Part shown: positions 56,293-64,000 of the stretch, piece by piece
Numbering within the stretch: position 1 is the stretch's first letter
How the letters are laid out: the number at the start of each line of letters is the position of its first letter
Origin: Streptomyces hundungensis
GTDB lineage: Bacteria > Actinomycetota > Actinomycetes > Streptomycetales > Streptomycetaceae
DNA: 64,000 nt
Direction of reading: 5' to 3'
NCBI RefSeq assembly: GCF_003627815.1
Contig: NZ_CP032698.1
Location: 8,329,045-8,393,044 of the forward strand
Notes under the pieces: model-generated
What the model saw: only the letters and a program-made list of their open reading frames with translations
What the model was told of the DNA's origin: nothing
Databases searched by the model: none
Position numbers and translations under genes: made by a program

Positions 56293-56862
56293 ATGAGCGT
56301 TGCCAGCTTCACGCACCACAACGGGCCCTGGACCGTCCCCGACGTCCTGTCTCTGCCCGAAGACCGGACCGTTCGCTACGAACTGCTCGGGGAGTCACTC
56401 GTGATGTCTCCCGCCCCTGGGCTGCGCCATCAGCGCGCCAGCTTCCGCCTCCATGTCGCCCTCGACGCCGCAGCACGGGCCGCTGGGACCCCGGTCGAGG
56501 TACTCGAAGCCATCAACGTCACGTTGCCCTCCGGTCTGGTCGTGCCGGACATCGTCGTCGCCGACGCGGGCGCGACCGCAGAGGACCAGGCCAGTATCGA
56601 TGCCGACGCGGTCCAGCTGGTCATCGAGCTGGTCTCGCCCGGCAACAAGACCATGGACCGCAAACTCAAGCCCCTGCTGTATGCCGAAGCCGCGATCCCC
56701 CACTACTGGCGTCTGGAATTCGACCCGGCCCCCCGCCTGATCATCAGCGAACTGGACAGCGGCCGGTACACGGAAACCGCTATCGCGCTCCCCGGGACCG
56801 CCACCCGGATCGAGACCCCGTTCCCCTTCGAGATCGACCCCGCCGGGCTCGCCCGGCAATAG
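56293..56862 (+). CDS. Uma2-family (DUF820) endonuclease-fold protein
   Basis: 189 residues of the PD-(D/E)XK-like Uma2 family. It contains YELLGESLVMSPAPGLRHQR near 35-55, LVVPDIVVADAGA (the catalytic-type Asp), LVIELVSPGNKTMDRKLKPL (ExxSPxN...K) and YAEAAIPHYWRLE. Uma2 genes are numerous in actinobacteria and cyanobacteria; their biological role is unsettled. The ATG at 56293 has a ggaagg site. Linked to the RAMA gene upstream. Confidence 0.88.
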   Translation: MSVASFTHHNGPWTVPDVLSLPEDRTVRYELLGESLVMSPAPGLRHQRASFRLHVALDAAARAAGTPVEVLEAINVTLPSGLVVPDIVVADAGATAEDQASIDADAVQLVIELVSPGNKTMDRKLKPLLYAEAAIPHYWRLEFDPAPRLIISELDSGRYTETAIALPGTATRIETPFPFEIDPAGLARQ

Positions 56863-57009
56863 CACGAACGGCTGCAAGGCACACAGGCGGGCACTTCCCC
56901 CGATCCGTGGGCTCGGACCGCCAGTCGAACGCCCTGGTTGCGACACCTCTCGGCAGGAGCCGCTGACACGGGTGACGGTCACATCGCGCAGGCCACCCGC
57001 CGAGCGGAA

Positions 57010-57779
57010 CTACTCGGTACGAGGCAGGACGCCGTACTCGTAGGCGACTTCCCACCGGACGTCGGGAACCACGATGTCGGCGGTTTCCACAGGGCGGCCA
57101 TCAGAGTCGTAGAAGGTGCGCTCAATGACCAGGACGAGGTCGCCGAGGCTGATGCCGAGCAGGTTGGCCTGCGCCTGAGTGGCGCGGGCAGGCCGGGGGA
57201 CCTCAACCGCTTCATCGACGTCGATCCCGATGGACCGCATCCGCTCGACCACTCCCTTGCCGGCCATCGGCCCCATCTCCGGCAGCAGCACCGGAGTATC
57301 GCCGGTGATCGCCATGGGTTCCCAGCTGACGGAGGTCTGCACGGCTGGCCGTCAGCGAGGAACTCGTACGCGGTGCGCACACAGAGGTCCCCTGGGGCGA
57401 TGCCGAGCCGCTGCGCGATGCCGTCCGGGGCTGGCGTACGGGCCTGTGAGTGGGCATCCCAACTTCCGCTGACGCCCAACTCGTCCATGGCGGCCTTGAA
57501 CGGGCTGGTCCCACGCTGCTCCCGGTGACGGGAGCGGACCAGGCGCCGCCGCTCTCGGGGCGCCCGCACGTAAGTGCCAGAACCCGACCGGCCTTCAAGC
57601 AGCCCTTCGACGATCAGGCGCTCCTGCGCCTTCTGAAGGACGTTGGGGCCGACCTGGTAGTGGGCGGCGAGCTGGGCGCGGGAGGGCAGCTTATCGCCGA
57701 CGGTCCATTCCCCACCTGTGAGCCTGCGGCGTAGATCGTCGGCGACCTTCAGATAGGGCGGCGGCTCGTCGGGGACCAT
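57010..57779 (-). pseudogene. GntR/UTRA-family regulator, frameshifted
   Basis: The winged helix DLRRRLTGGEWTVGDKLPSR, then AQLAAHYQVGPNVLQKAQER, spans about 10-70. The UTRA effector domain begins with GIAQRLGIAPGDLCVRTAYE and is broken after ADGQP by a missing G at about 57345. One frame over it continues QTSVSWEPMAITGDTPVLLP and ends at 57010 with WEVAYEYGVLPRTE. It is divergent from the small-gene operon at 57891 with repeated operators between. Intact relatives bind small ligands. The lesion may be a sequencing indel. Confidence 0.75.
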
Positions 57780-57841
57780 CCGGGATCTCCGTAGTGCTCG
57801 GACGACAGTGGTGGGACGGCTGCTGGCCTCCGATTGACAAG

Positions 57842-57872
57842 TTAATGCATTAGGAACAAACTAATGCATCAG
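57842..57872. promoter_or_regulatory. GntR operator pair
   Basis: ttaatgcattag (57842-57853) and ctaatgcatcag (57861-57872) are two copies of one palindromic site, TAATGCATTA-like, 19 bases apart. They lie between the GntR gene and the divergent operon. A ttgaca box lies at 57834-57839, so binding would cover a promoter. Confidence 0.7.
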
Positions 57873-57890
57873 CACTACGTTAGGTAATTG

Positions 57891-58163
57891 ATGGTGTGCC
57901 GGGGGACTGTGGAGTCGTCGGGGGCAGCTGCGGCCACAGCGGTCGCTTCGATGCTGAAAGCCGAACTCGGCACGACCCCCCGCACCGACGAGACCCCCGG
58001 CCTGATCCGTATAGAGGCCGACGTGCCCGACGACCTGAGCGAGACAGCCCACACCAGACTCCTCGCCGCCCTCACCAGCGCAGATGTCCGCTTCGGACAC
58101 GACCTGACCGGAGGCAACAAGAAGTCGGTCTTCTGGGTAGAACTCGATCGGAGGGAGCCGTGA
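57891..58163 (+). CDS. Small hypothetical protein, operon gene 1
   Basis: About 90 residues. VASMLKAELGTTPRTDETPG, LIRIEADVPDDLSETAHTRL and LAALTSADVRFGHDLTGGNK look like a compact alpha/beta domain. ATG 57891 and GTG 57894 are both possible starts. Its stop overlaps the next GTG (58160-58163), so the operon is tightly coupled. Unknown function. Confidence 0.6.
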   Translation: MVCRGTVESSGAAAATAVASMLKAELGTTPRTDETPGLIRIEADVPDDLSETAHTRLLAALTSADVRFGHDLTGGNKKSVFWVELDRREP

Positions 58164-58639
58164 CCCTCTCGAGCTCTCCCGCACACAGCCCGCAGCTCGG
58201 CTGGCCTGCGGATGGCATCGCGCCCGGGACACCGAGGCCGTTGGACGCCGACGACATCACCGAGACGATCGACAGCATCCTCGACCGCTGCTCGACCGTG
58301 CCTTCGCCAGAAACGAGTGCTCGCCGGCAGAAACGTCTGCGCGAGTACCTGCGCCCCCTGGCCTCCACCATGGCCGAACGTATCTCCGTCGAACTCCGCG
58401 AGGGCAACCCATCCGCTGAACTACTCGCACTCGCCCTTCTGTTCATCCAGGACAAGGCCACGGCCAGCCTGCCCAGCGACCCGGAACTCGCTCACGACGC
58501 TGTACGCGACCTCGCACGCCACTGCCGCGCACTCCTGCGCCTGACTACCGAGGACCCGACAGTCCAGCGGCAGGAGCAACCCGCGGAAAGAGCGCGACTG
58601 ATACCAGCGAACCGAACGCTCCCGCGAGGGTTGTCATGA
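58160..58639 (+). CDS. Hypothetical protein, operon gene 2
   Basis: 159 residues, GTG start with a ggaggga site. It is helical: DADDITETIDSILDRCSTVP, REYLRPLASTMAERISVELR and ELLALALLFIQDKATASLPS. The tail is Arg/Gln-rich. Its stop overlaps the next ATG as ATGA (58636-58639). No family is recognised. Confidence 0.6.
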   Translation: MTLSSSPAHSPQLGWPADGIAPGTPRPLDADDITETIDSILDRCSTVPSPETSARRQKRLREYLRPLASTMAERISVELREGNPSAELLALALLFIQDKATASLPSDPELAHDAVRDLARHCRALLRLTTEDPTVQRQEQPAERARLIPANRTLPRGLS

Positions 58640-59237
58640 GCAGCCAGACAGACCGCACAGTTCCGCTCCGCGCGGAGAGAACCCACGATGGTCCGTCGGC
58701 GCCTCTGATCATTACGTCCACGCACGCCTTTGCCGGGCAAAACCCCCCGGAGTCCTCGACGGCATCTGCCCTGCGGGGCTCGAGGACCTCGGCACGCTAG
58801 AACGAAAGATCCTGGAACTCCTCGTCATCGGCAGCACGGACAGGGCCATCGCAGAAGCACTCGCCGTCAGTCCTGACCAAGTGTCGTGGTGCGTCCGGAA
58901 ACTGATCAAACGTGTCGGCCATCGGACCACCCGCGCCGGCCTGGTCGCCCTCGCGCTGCGCCATCGCCTGGTAGACCACCCACGTCCCCAGCATCCCGGC
59001 CACCTCCCGGACGAGAGCATGGCTCTGCTGTGGTCCCTGGCCTGCGGCCAGACCTTCAAGGCCTTCGCGGAGGGGATCGGTACATGGGAGGCAGAGAGAA
59101 TCCGAACCAACCTACGCATGCGACTCTGCGGCTTGCCCAATCCCGAACGATCGGCGACGGCACCGCTGACCCCCGGCCATGCCGTGTATATGGGGTGGCC
59201 CACCCTGGCAGAAGAAGCCGGATGGGGATCAGCCTGA
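58636..59237 (+). pseudogene. LuxR-type helix-turn-helix protein, frameshifted, operon gene 3
   Basis: The ATG overlaps the previous stop. About 35 codons (MSSQTDRTVPLRAERT...) lead to a run aaaacccccc at 58738-58747, where a one-base shift is needed. The other frame then gives GLEDLGTLERKILELLVIGS and TDRAIAEALAVSPDQVSWCV, a LuxR/GerE HTH, and RTTRAGLVALALRHRLV follows. A second HTH-like stretch (ALLWSLACGQTFKAFAEGIG) ends the protein. It is probably the regulatory output of the operon. The indel in a C-run may be a sequencing error. Confidence 0.65.
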
Positions 59238-59360
59238 CGGTCGTCTGCGGCGCGTACTGACCCGGCACCGAGGCTTTACCCACTGTGGCTGTCTGGCCAT
59301 CTAATCCTGGGTCAGGTTTGGTACCGCCGCGACGGTTCGGGTCGCGTACGGCAGGTCATC

Positions 59361-59532
59361 GTCGCGGACGGCCGACTGGGAGAATGACAGCATCGGACTG
59401 TCCATCGGCGACGACCCGCTGGACGCCCTGATGCCGATCTGGAGGGATGACTTGGACCGCCGAGGCTTCCTGTCCGGCGCCGCGTACTCGGTCGACGGCG
59501 AACTGGCCGCGCTGAACAAGATCGAGTAGGAA
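59361..59532 (+). pseudogene. Remnant of regulator with RRGFLSGAAY motif
   Basis: The plus frame SIGDDPLDALMPIWRDDLDR, then RGFLSGAAYSVDGELAALN, ends in a stop. The D-x-x-RRxFLxGAAYS pattern is common in the middle of Streptomyces XRE-type regulators; the rest of such a gene is missing. Confidence 0.4.
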
Positions 59533-59710
59533 CTCGGCACCACGATCAAAGGCGTCGACAACCCGGAAGCTCTCCGCTGACCCGACCGGGACCGTAGCCC
59601 GGCTGCGAACAGGTGAGGCGCTCAGTACGGAGCACTCGCCGGGTTCTATGCGCCGGTGGCGAGCCCGTGCGCCCTGCTTTCCGACGCCCTGTCGGTATCT
59701 ACTCGACCCC

Positions 59711-60560
59711 ATGACGCTCACCGCTCAGGGACACCGCTGCCCTGCCGGATCAACCCGGTGCGGGCGCGCAGCGCCATCCGCAGTCTGTACCGCGGCCCCG
59801 TCCTCACGGCGGCCGACCTCAGCGCGCCGCTCCTCGCACTTCCCGACGATCACCCCGTCACCACCGATCTTCCCGGCGCGTCCCCTGCCGGTGAGATCCC
59901 GGAGACCGTCGCGCGCTGGGCCGCCCTCGCATCGTCGGCGTGAAGGTGTTCGCCTACGGCCACGACCGCGATGCCACGCCACGGGCGCCCTCGCGCCCGG
60001 GAACCGCATGGTCCGGGCGATCGGGTTCGTGAAGGCGACCGCTCCCGGCCTCGCCGTCACCACGAAGGTTTGTGGCTGCTCGTGGACCGACCACGGCGAA
60101 TGCGTGCTGCGCACCGCCGACGGGGACTTCGACCTGCCTGCGACGTACGGGCTGATGGCCGCGATGGCGGTGCAGCACGCGGACGCCGGGGCGGACGCCG
60201 TCTCGCCGACCGCCATGCTCGACGGCTCCATCCGTGCGGTCCGCACCGCGTTGGACGAAGCCGGGCACCGCGACGTCGCCGTGAACCCGAACGTGGCCGT
60301 ACACACCAGCCTGTACGACCCGTTCAAAGCTCTTATGGCGACCGATCCGCGGGCCGGTCACCGGCGCGGTCTCCAGCTCGAACCCGGCCGTGCGGACCGT
60401 GACGTCCTGGTGCAGGCCGCCCGCTGGATCGGCGAGGGCGCCGACTCCCTCACGCTCCAGCCCGTGATGACGGCCTCGATCCTGCGACCCTCGGCACAGC
60501 CGTCGCAGTCTCTCTGCTCCGGCAAGGCGCCCGCGAGATCATCGACGGCATCGCCCACTG
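59711..60560 (+). pseudogene. hemB: hemB-like (porphobilinogen synthase) pseudogene
   Basis: Segments of 5-aminolevulinate dehydratase are spread over three frames. MTLT (59711) shifts to TPLPCRINPVRARSAIRSLY and GEIPETVARWAAL, then IVGVKVFAYGHDRDA, then HATGALAPGNRMVRAIGFVK and VTTKVCGCSWTDHGECVLRT, with the metal-site Cys. After these come ADAGADAVSPTAMLDGSIRA and [19 protein letters not shown]. At least three indels are needed and the C-terminus is lost. Being separate from other haem genes, it is an extra copy, not the housekeeping hemB. Confidence 0.82.
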
Positions 60561-60812
60561 ACGACACCGCAAGCTGGCCCGGGGACCTCTGGGACAATGG
60601 CAGACGTGCGGGCCCTCCCGGCCCAGCACGGCAGCGTACGAACGGGCTCACGGCGTACGCACCGCTCAGGGCTGCGTCACACCTGCCGAGTCGTGGTAGC
60701 CGGCAGGTCAGCGCCAGGCGAGGTGCTGGTAGTGCACGAGGCGCGAGCGGGCCGCCTCCTGGGTCATGCCGAGGTCCGCGGCGCCCGGGCCAGGGTTTCG
60801 GCCTGGTCGCGG

Positions 60813-61423
60813 TCAAGAATCGGCGGCTTCCGGGCCGGTCGCGGCGATGATCGCCTCCATCTCGTCGCAGGCCTTCAGCACCGTCGCGAGCGCGTCGTCG
60901 TCCTCCATCATGAGCCGGTTCAACCGCTCGTGAACCTGCTTCAGCAGCCCGGTTAGGTCATCGGGCAGCTGAACGGCCCGCTCGGCAACCTCATCCAGGT
61001 GGGCCGCCCAGTCTGTGTACGGTCCTGAAGTGTCGTACGCGTCGGGGTCGCCGTTCTCGCGGACTTCCTCCCAGTTGATGGGGTAGGTCGTCGTCCGCGC
61101 CAGCCGCACGCGCACCGGCCTCGCATCGAGGCCGCTACCGGCCGGCGGAACTTCCCGTCGTAGTGGCGCCAGAAGGCCGATTCGTGGAAATTGCTGCCGC
61201 TGCCCAGGTCGAAAAGCGCTGGCTTCGGCTCGCTGCCATCAGCCAGCAGCACCCCCACCATGCCCTCATGCGACACAAACCCGTCCCTGCACCATCCGCT
61301 CCGCTCCCCGTACAACACAGTCCCCTTCCACCGGAGCCGACTGCCCAGCCATGGCGGCCAAGCTTCCGGAACCCACGATGCGCCCCGCCCGGCTGCCCGC
61401 AGCCAGATCGCCACACAGCACAC
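60813..61423 (-). pseudogene. Hypothetical gene with one frameshift
   Basis: Leftward, AIWLRAAGRGASWVPEAWPP, LRWKGTVLYGERSGWCRDGF and SHEGMVGVLLADGSEPKPAL lead to HYDGKFRRPVAASMRG. One base over, RVRLARTTTYPINWEEVREN and GPYTDWAAHLDEVAERAVQL end at 60813. The indel lies near 61115. The GTG at 61423 is the last in-frame start, though coding character extends above it. Unknown family. Confidence 0.55.
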
Positions 61424-61555
61424 CGCCAGTTCCAGTGCGCGCGGCTCCGCACGCTCCCGCTGGCACCGACCTGCTAGTGCTGTGACCGCATGGTTCGCCG
61501 TGTAGGAGCTCGTTCGTCACTGCGCGGTGCGCTCTCCGGTGAGGGGAGTCAGCGG

Positions 61556-62103
61556 TCAAGGGTGGCCTGGCGGCGGGAGAGGACGAGCCTGCGTTGTTCC
61601 CGATCGACTTCGGTGACGATGACCGTGGTCTTGTCGCCGAGTCGGACGACATCTTCCGGTGCGTCCGCGGGCGTCCGGGCGAGCTCTCGCAAGTGGACTA
61701 GCCCTCGATGCCGTCGGCGACCTGCACGAAGGCGCCGAACGGCACCAGCTTGGTGACCCGTCCGTGCAGTTTCTGGCCCACCGCGGTGCGGTCGGCGAAC
61801 GCCTGGAAGGGGTCGGGTTGCGTCGCCCGCAGGGACAGTCTGGCCTCTGCGTTCCACGTGTCGAACTGGAGAAACTCACAGGTGATGCGCTGCCGACCTG
61901 ACGACGTCTGAGGCTGCTTCGATGCGCCGCCATGACAGTTCGGGGCTCGTGATGAACCCGACGCCGCCGGGGAAGACCGGGTGGTCGGGGCCTTCGTCCA
62001 GGGCGACGAACACGCCGAAGGGTTCGATCGCTGCGACAGTGCCGGAAAGGAGCTCGCCGCTGTGCAGTGATTCCAGGAACACCTGAAGTTCTGGTTTCTT
62101 CAA
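61556..62103 (-). pseudogene. Two-S1-domain protein, degraded
   Basis: MKKPELQVFLESLHSGELLS starts at 62103. S1 domain 1 follows (GTVAAIEPFGVFVALDEGPD), then the frame is lost. S1 domain 2 appears in pieces, ending LVHLRELARTPADAPEDVVR and VIVTEVDREQRRLVLSRRQA before the stop at 61556. At least two shifts and an in-frame stop near 61700 are visible. It belongs to the common streptomycete S1-domain proteins and differs from the IS21 passenger. Confidence 0.75.
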
Positions 62104-62297
62104 ACGGCCCGCTCATGCTGTCCAGCCTTTCACGAGGGGGCCGTGCGCCGTATGTCCGAGTGGTTCTGCGGTGGTCACGCCGCGGTGTTGAGGGGCGCCC
62201 ACCCAGCGGATGCCCTTCTCGCTGCGGATGCCGAGGAGCTGACCTGCGTCAGGATGCGCCGGTAGGCTGACGGCGCCTTCGGGTACGTATGTACGAC

Positions 62298-62341
62298 ACT
62301 GGCCCGCTTCCCCGCACTCGACGTGGGGGAAGCGGGCCAGT
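62298..62341. terminator. Strong terminator hairpin
   Basis: Perfect 16-base stem (actggcccgcttcccc at 62298-62313 with its complement at 62326-62341) and a 12-base loop, 18 bases past the stop of the minus-strand regulator gene. Confidence 0.75.
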
Positions 62342-62358
62342 CCTCTAGGTGGCGCGGC

Positions 62359-63465
62359 TCAGATCCGACCGTGGGCGACGTCGCCGATGAAGCCCGCGAA
62401 CACCTGCGGGTCGAGCAGCAGCGCTGGGCCGGCGGGGTTCTTCGAGTCGCGGACGGCGACGCCCGCGTACGAGGTGTCGATAAGGTCGGCTACCTCCACG
62501 CACTGGCCCGAGTTGTCACCGCTGTACGACGACTTCCGCCAGTGGGCGCCTACCAGCTCCGGCGCGTGTAGATCTTCTTGTTGCTCACTTGTGGAGTCCT
62601 TCAGGTACTCGCTGATGAGATCCCGTGTCTTGTCCACGGGAAGTGCTGTGTTCGCCAACTTGTCGAATAGCGTTGCGTGGTAGTCGACTGTCTCTGCGTC
62701 CTCGGTGTGCGTGCCGCCCATCGAGTTGTCCAGGCTTGCGACCGGCGACCAGGGTGGCGGAACGACATGACGGTGATCGGCCGTTGGAGCCGACGCCGGC
62801 CTTGCCGTCAGGGGAACGATCTGCACCTTCGTGCTCGGTCTCTCCGCGATGTCGAGCAGCTTGCGTAGCTGATCACGCATGACCGCAGGGTTTTCGAAGC
62901 GTGCGTGCAGAGCTGATTCGGGCAGGATCGCGTGGACGTTGACCGGCGTGTCAGTGCGGCTGAGCAGTTCTTGACGTGCCAGGCGAATCGAAACTAGCTG
63001 TTCGGCGGTTTGCTCCTTGACTGGTGAGAGCGGGTCGCGGCCAATGATCTCGCGTACGTAGCCTGCGGATTGCAACAGACCAGGAATCACAACCGGGTGG
63101 TGTGTACAGATCGTCTCTGCTTCAGCTTCCAGCTCCACGAAGTCGAGGTAGGGCTGGCTCACGCGGCCGACGTATGGCGCCCACCATCCACCGCCAGGTG
63201 GCTCCTCCGCGACCTTCGCCACCTCCTCGATCGCCGAGTTGTCCTCGATGCCGTAGAAGCCGCAGATCTTGCGCACGTCCGTGGCCGAGATCTTGTACAA
63301 CCCTCGCTCCACCCTGCTCAGGCGCGGACTGCTCCAGCCCATGAGCTTCGCTGCCTCACCTGATGGCATCTCCGCACGCCAGCGCCTCAGTTGGGCGCCG
63401 ACCCGGCGGCGCTTGATGGTCGGCAGCGCCGTTTTTCCCGTCATGGGCGCGGACTTCTGAGTCAT
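62359..63465 (-). CDS. HTH-DUF5753 regulator fused to DUF397
   Basis: 368 residues from the ATG at 63465 (MTQKSAPMTGKTALPTIKRR). The XRE helix-turn-helix is GAQLRRWRAEMPSGEAAKLM through SRVERGLYKISATDV. The DUF5753 (Scr1-type) domain runs from about residue 80 to 290 (PYLDFVELEAEAETICTHHP, VQIVPLTARPASAP). After TRDLISEYLKDST the frame continues directly into a DUF397 domain, LVGAHWRKSSYSGDNSGQCV. These are usually two adjacent genes. A 2-base difference at acacgcgccgg joins them here. Within the fusion, the DUF397 gene's own likely GTG start can still be seen in another frame. Confidence 0.85.
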   Translation of the reverse strand: MTQKSAPMTGKTALPTIKRRRVGAQLRRWRAEMPSGEAAKLMGWSSPRLSRVERGLYKISATDVRKICGFYGIEDNSAIEEVAKVAEEPPGGGWWAPYVGRVSQPYLDFVELEAEAETICTHHPVVIPGLLQSAGYVREIIGRDPLSPVKEQTAEQLVSIRLARQELLSRTDTPVNVHAILPESALHARFENPAVMRDQLRKLLDIAERPSTKVQIVPLTARPASAPTADHRHVVPPPWSPVASLDNSMGGTHTEDAETVDYHATLFDKLANTALPVDKTRDLISEYLKDSTSEQQEDLHAPELVGAHWRKSSYSGDNSGQCVEVADLIDTSYAGVAVRDSKNPAGPALLLDPQVFAGFIGDVAHGRI

Positions 63466-63762
63466 GGGCGCAGTCTGGCACGTCGTCGACTGGTCTGACG
63501 ATGCCGTCCGGCCGAATGTTTTTTGCGGGTCTCGACGTTCATATTGCATCACTCCCCGCAATGGGTCCATGCTGAACGAGCAACAGGCCCTGGCCGTACC
63601 AGTTGGTGGGATTTTTCTATGTTCACCCTGCCTCGCCTGTGGCTGCTCAAGGCCGGGCTTACCCCTCGCCGGCTGTCTGGGCGCCGCTCCTGACACCCCC
63701 TCCACGCGGTCAGGGGCGGTGCTCGCCAGACCACTAGACGTCCCACTGACGGAGACACCCCC

Positions 63763-64000
63763 ATGTCACCGAGCACGGCACGACGAGCACGATCCGACTG
63801 GATGGACCGCGACCACGAGTCGCACGCCGAGATCACCGGGATACGCGGCCAGCAGCCGACGGCTGGTGAGCTGCTGTTCCGGAAGCGTCAGCGTATGAAC
63901 GACATGGCCCTTGCGGGCCGGGCCTGCCGCCGCGCGCGTCGCCGGGTACGTCCAGGTCACGTTCGGCGAGGCCCCGGCCGACGTCGAGCAGATGCTCCGC
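63763..64000 (+). CDS. Partial hypothetical gene at window edge
   Basis: The ATG at 63763 reads MSPSTARRARSDWMDRDHES and TAGELLFRKRQRMNDMALAG. Near 63930, in a gccgccgcgcgcg run, sense moves to RVAGYVQVTFGEAPADVEQM and runs off the edge. One indel is suspected. It is divergent from the HTH-DUF5753 gene. Unknown family. Confidence 0.45.
   Translation, partial: MSPSTARRARSDWMDRDHESHAEITGIRGQQPTAGELLFRKRQRMNDMALAGRACRRARRRVRPGHVRRGPGRRRADAP

Noticed and set aside
1-64000. tRNA, rRNA, riboswitch and phage attachment sites
   Set aside because: I looked for cloverleaf arms, tRNA 3' ends beside integrase genes and known riboswitch cores and saw none I could support. No integrase is encoded.

Overview
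The window is high-GC actinobacterial DNA, most likely from Streptomyces or a close relative. GTG and TTG starts are common, GC3 is very high in real genes, and many families are ones typical of streptomycetes: DUF397/DUF5753 regulators, CGNR proteins, a DUF6192-type protein, tandem-domain zeta-like ATPases, Rhs proteins with LamG domains, and an RlmA(II)/TlrB-type methyltransferase. Insertion sequences and broken genes are dense, and there are no rRNA or tRNA genes or core housekeeping operons. This fits an accessory region such as a chromosome arm or a large linear plasmid, but the sequence alone does not say which.

Layout. 0-6.2 kb: a MarR regulator divergent from a phenolic acid decarboxylase with a clear operator between them, a LysE-type exporter, remnants, and small genes including a DCC thiol oxidoreductase and a serine hydrolase. 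7.8-13.5 kb: a divergent gene pair, each member cut by an insertion sequence. An IS5-family element (8113-8969) splits a small membrane-protein gene. A 3.2-kb IS21-family element (10203-13413) splits the other gene and carries an S1-domain passenger gene. In both cases removing the element and one target copy restores an intact reading frame. 13.6-16.3 kb: an acetyltransferase, IS5 fragments, and a macrolide-resistance-type methyltransferase preceded by a leader peptide and an attenuator hairpin. 17.2-24.7 kb: CGNR regulator/hydrolase and TetR/MFS divergons with DUF1963 and membrane proteins. 24.7-28.7 kb: an IS5 transposase, the DUF6192 pair, a zinc protein, and decayed vat-like acetyltransferase and macrolide glycosyltransferase genes.

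29.6-40.6 kb holds one 3,486-residue secreted Rhs protein with three LamG domains and a C-terminal endonuclease tip, overlapped by its SUKH immunity gene. 41-43.3 kb is transposase and methyltransferase wreckage. 43.9-47.1 kb is a plasmid-like operon (winged-helix/zinc protein plus two membrane proteins) behind a perfect palindrome. 47.4-56.9 kb carries conflict-type genes: Fic, a STAND ATPase, a double zeta-type protein, a RAMA-domain protein and a Uma2 nuclease. 57-59.2 kb is a GntR/small-gene/LuxR divergon. 59.3-64 kb holds a hemB-like pseudogene, other remnants, and an HTH-DUF5753-DUF397 fusion.

A recurring feature is single-base frameshifts, often in G or C runs, in otherwise well-conserved genes. 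They could be real decay or uncorrected sequencing indels. The 10.4-kb Rhs gene and the istA/istB pair are intact, so the error rate cannot be uniformly high.
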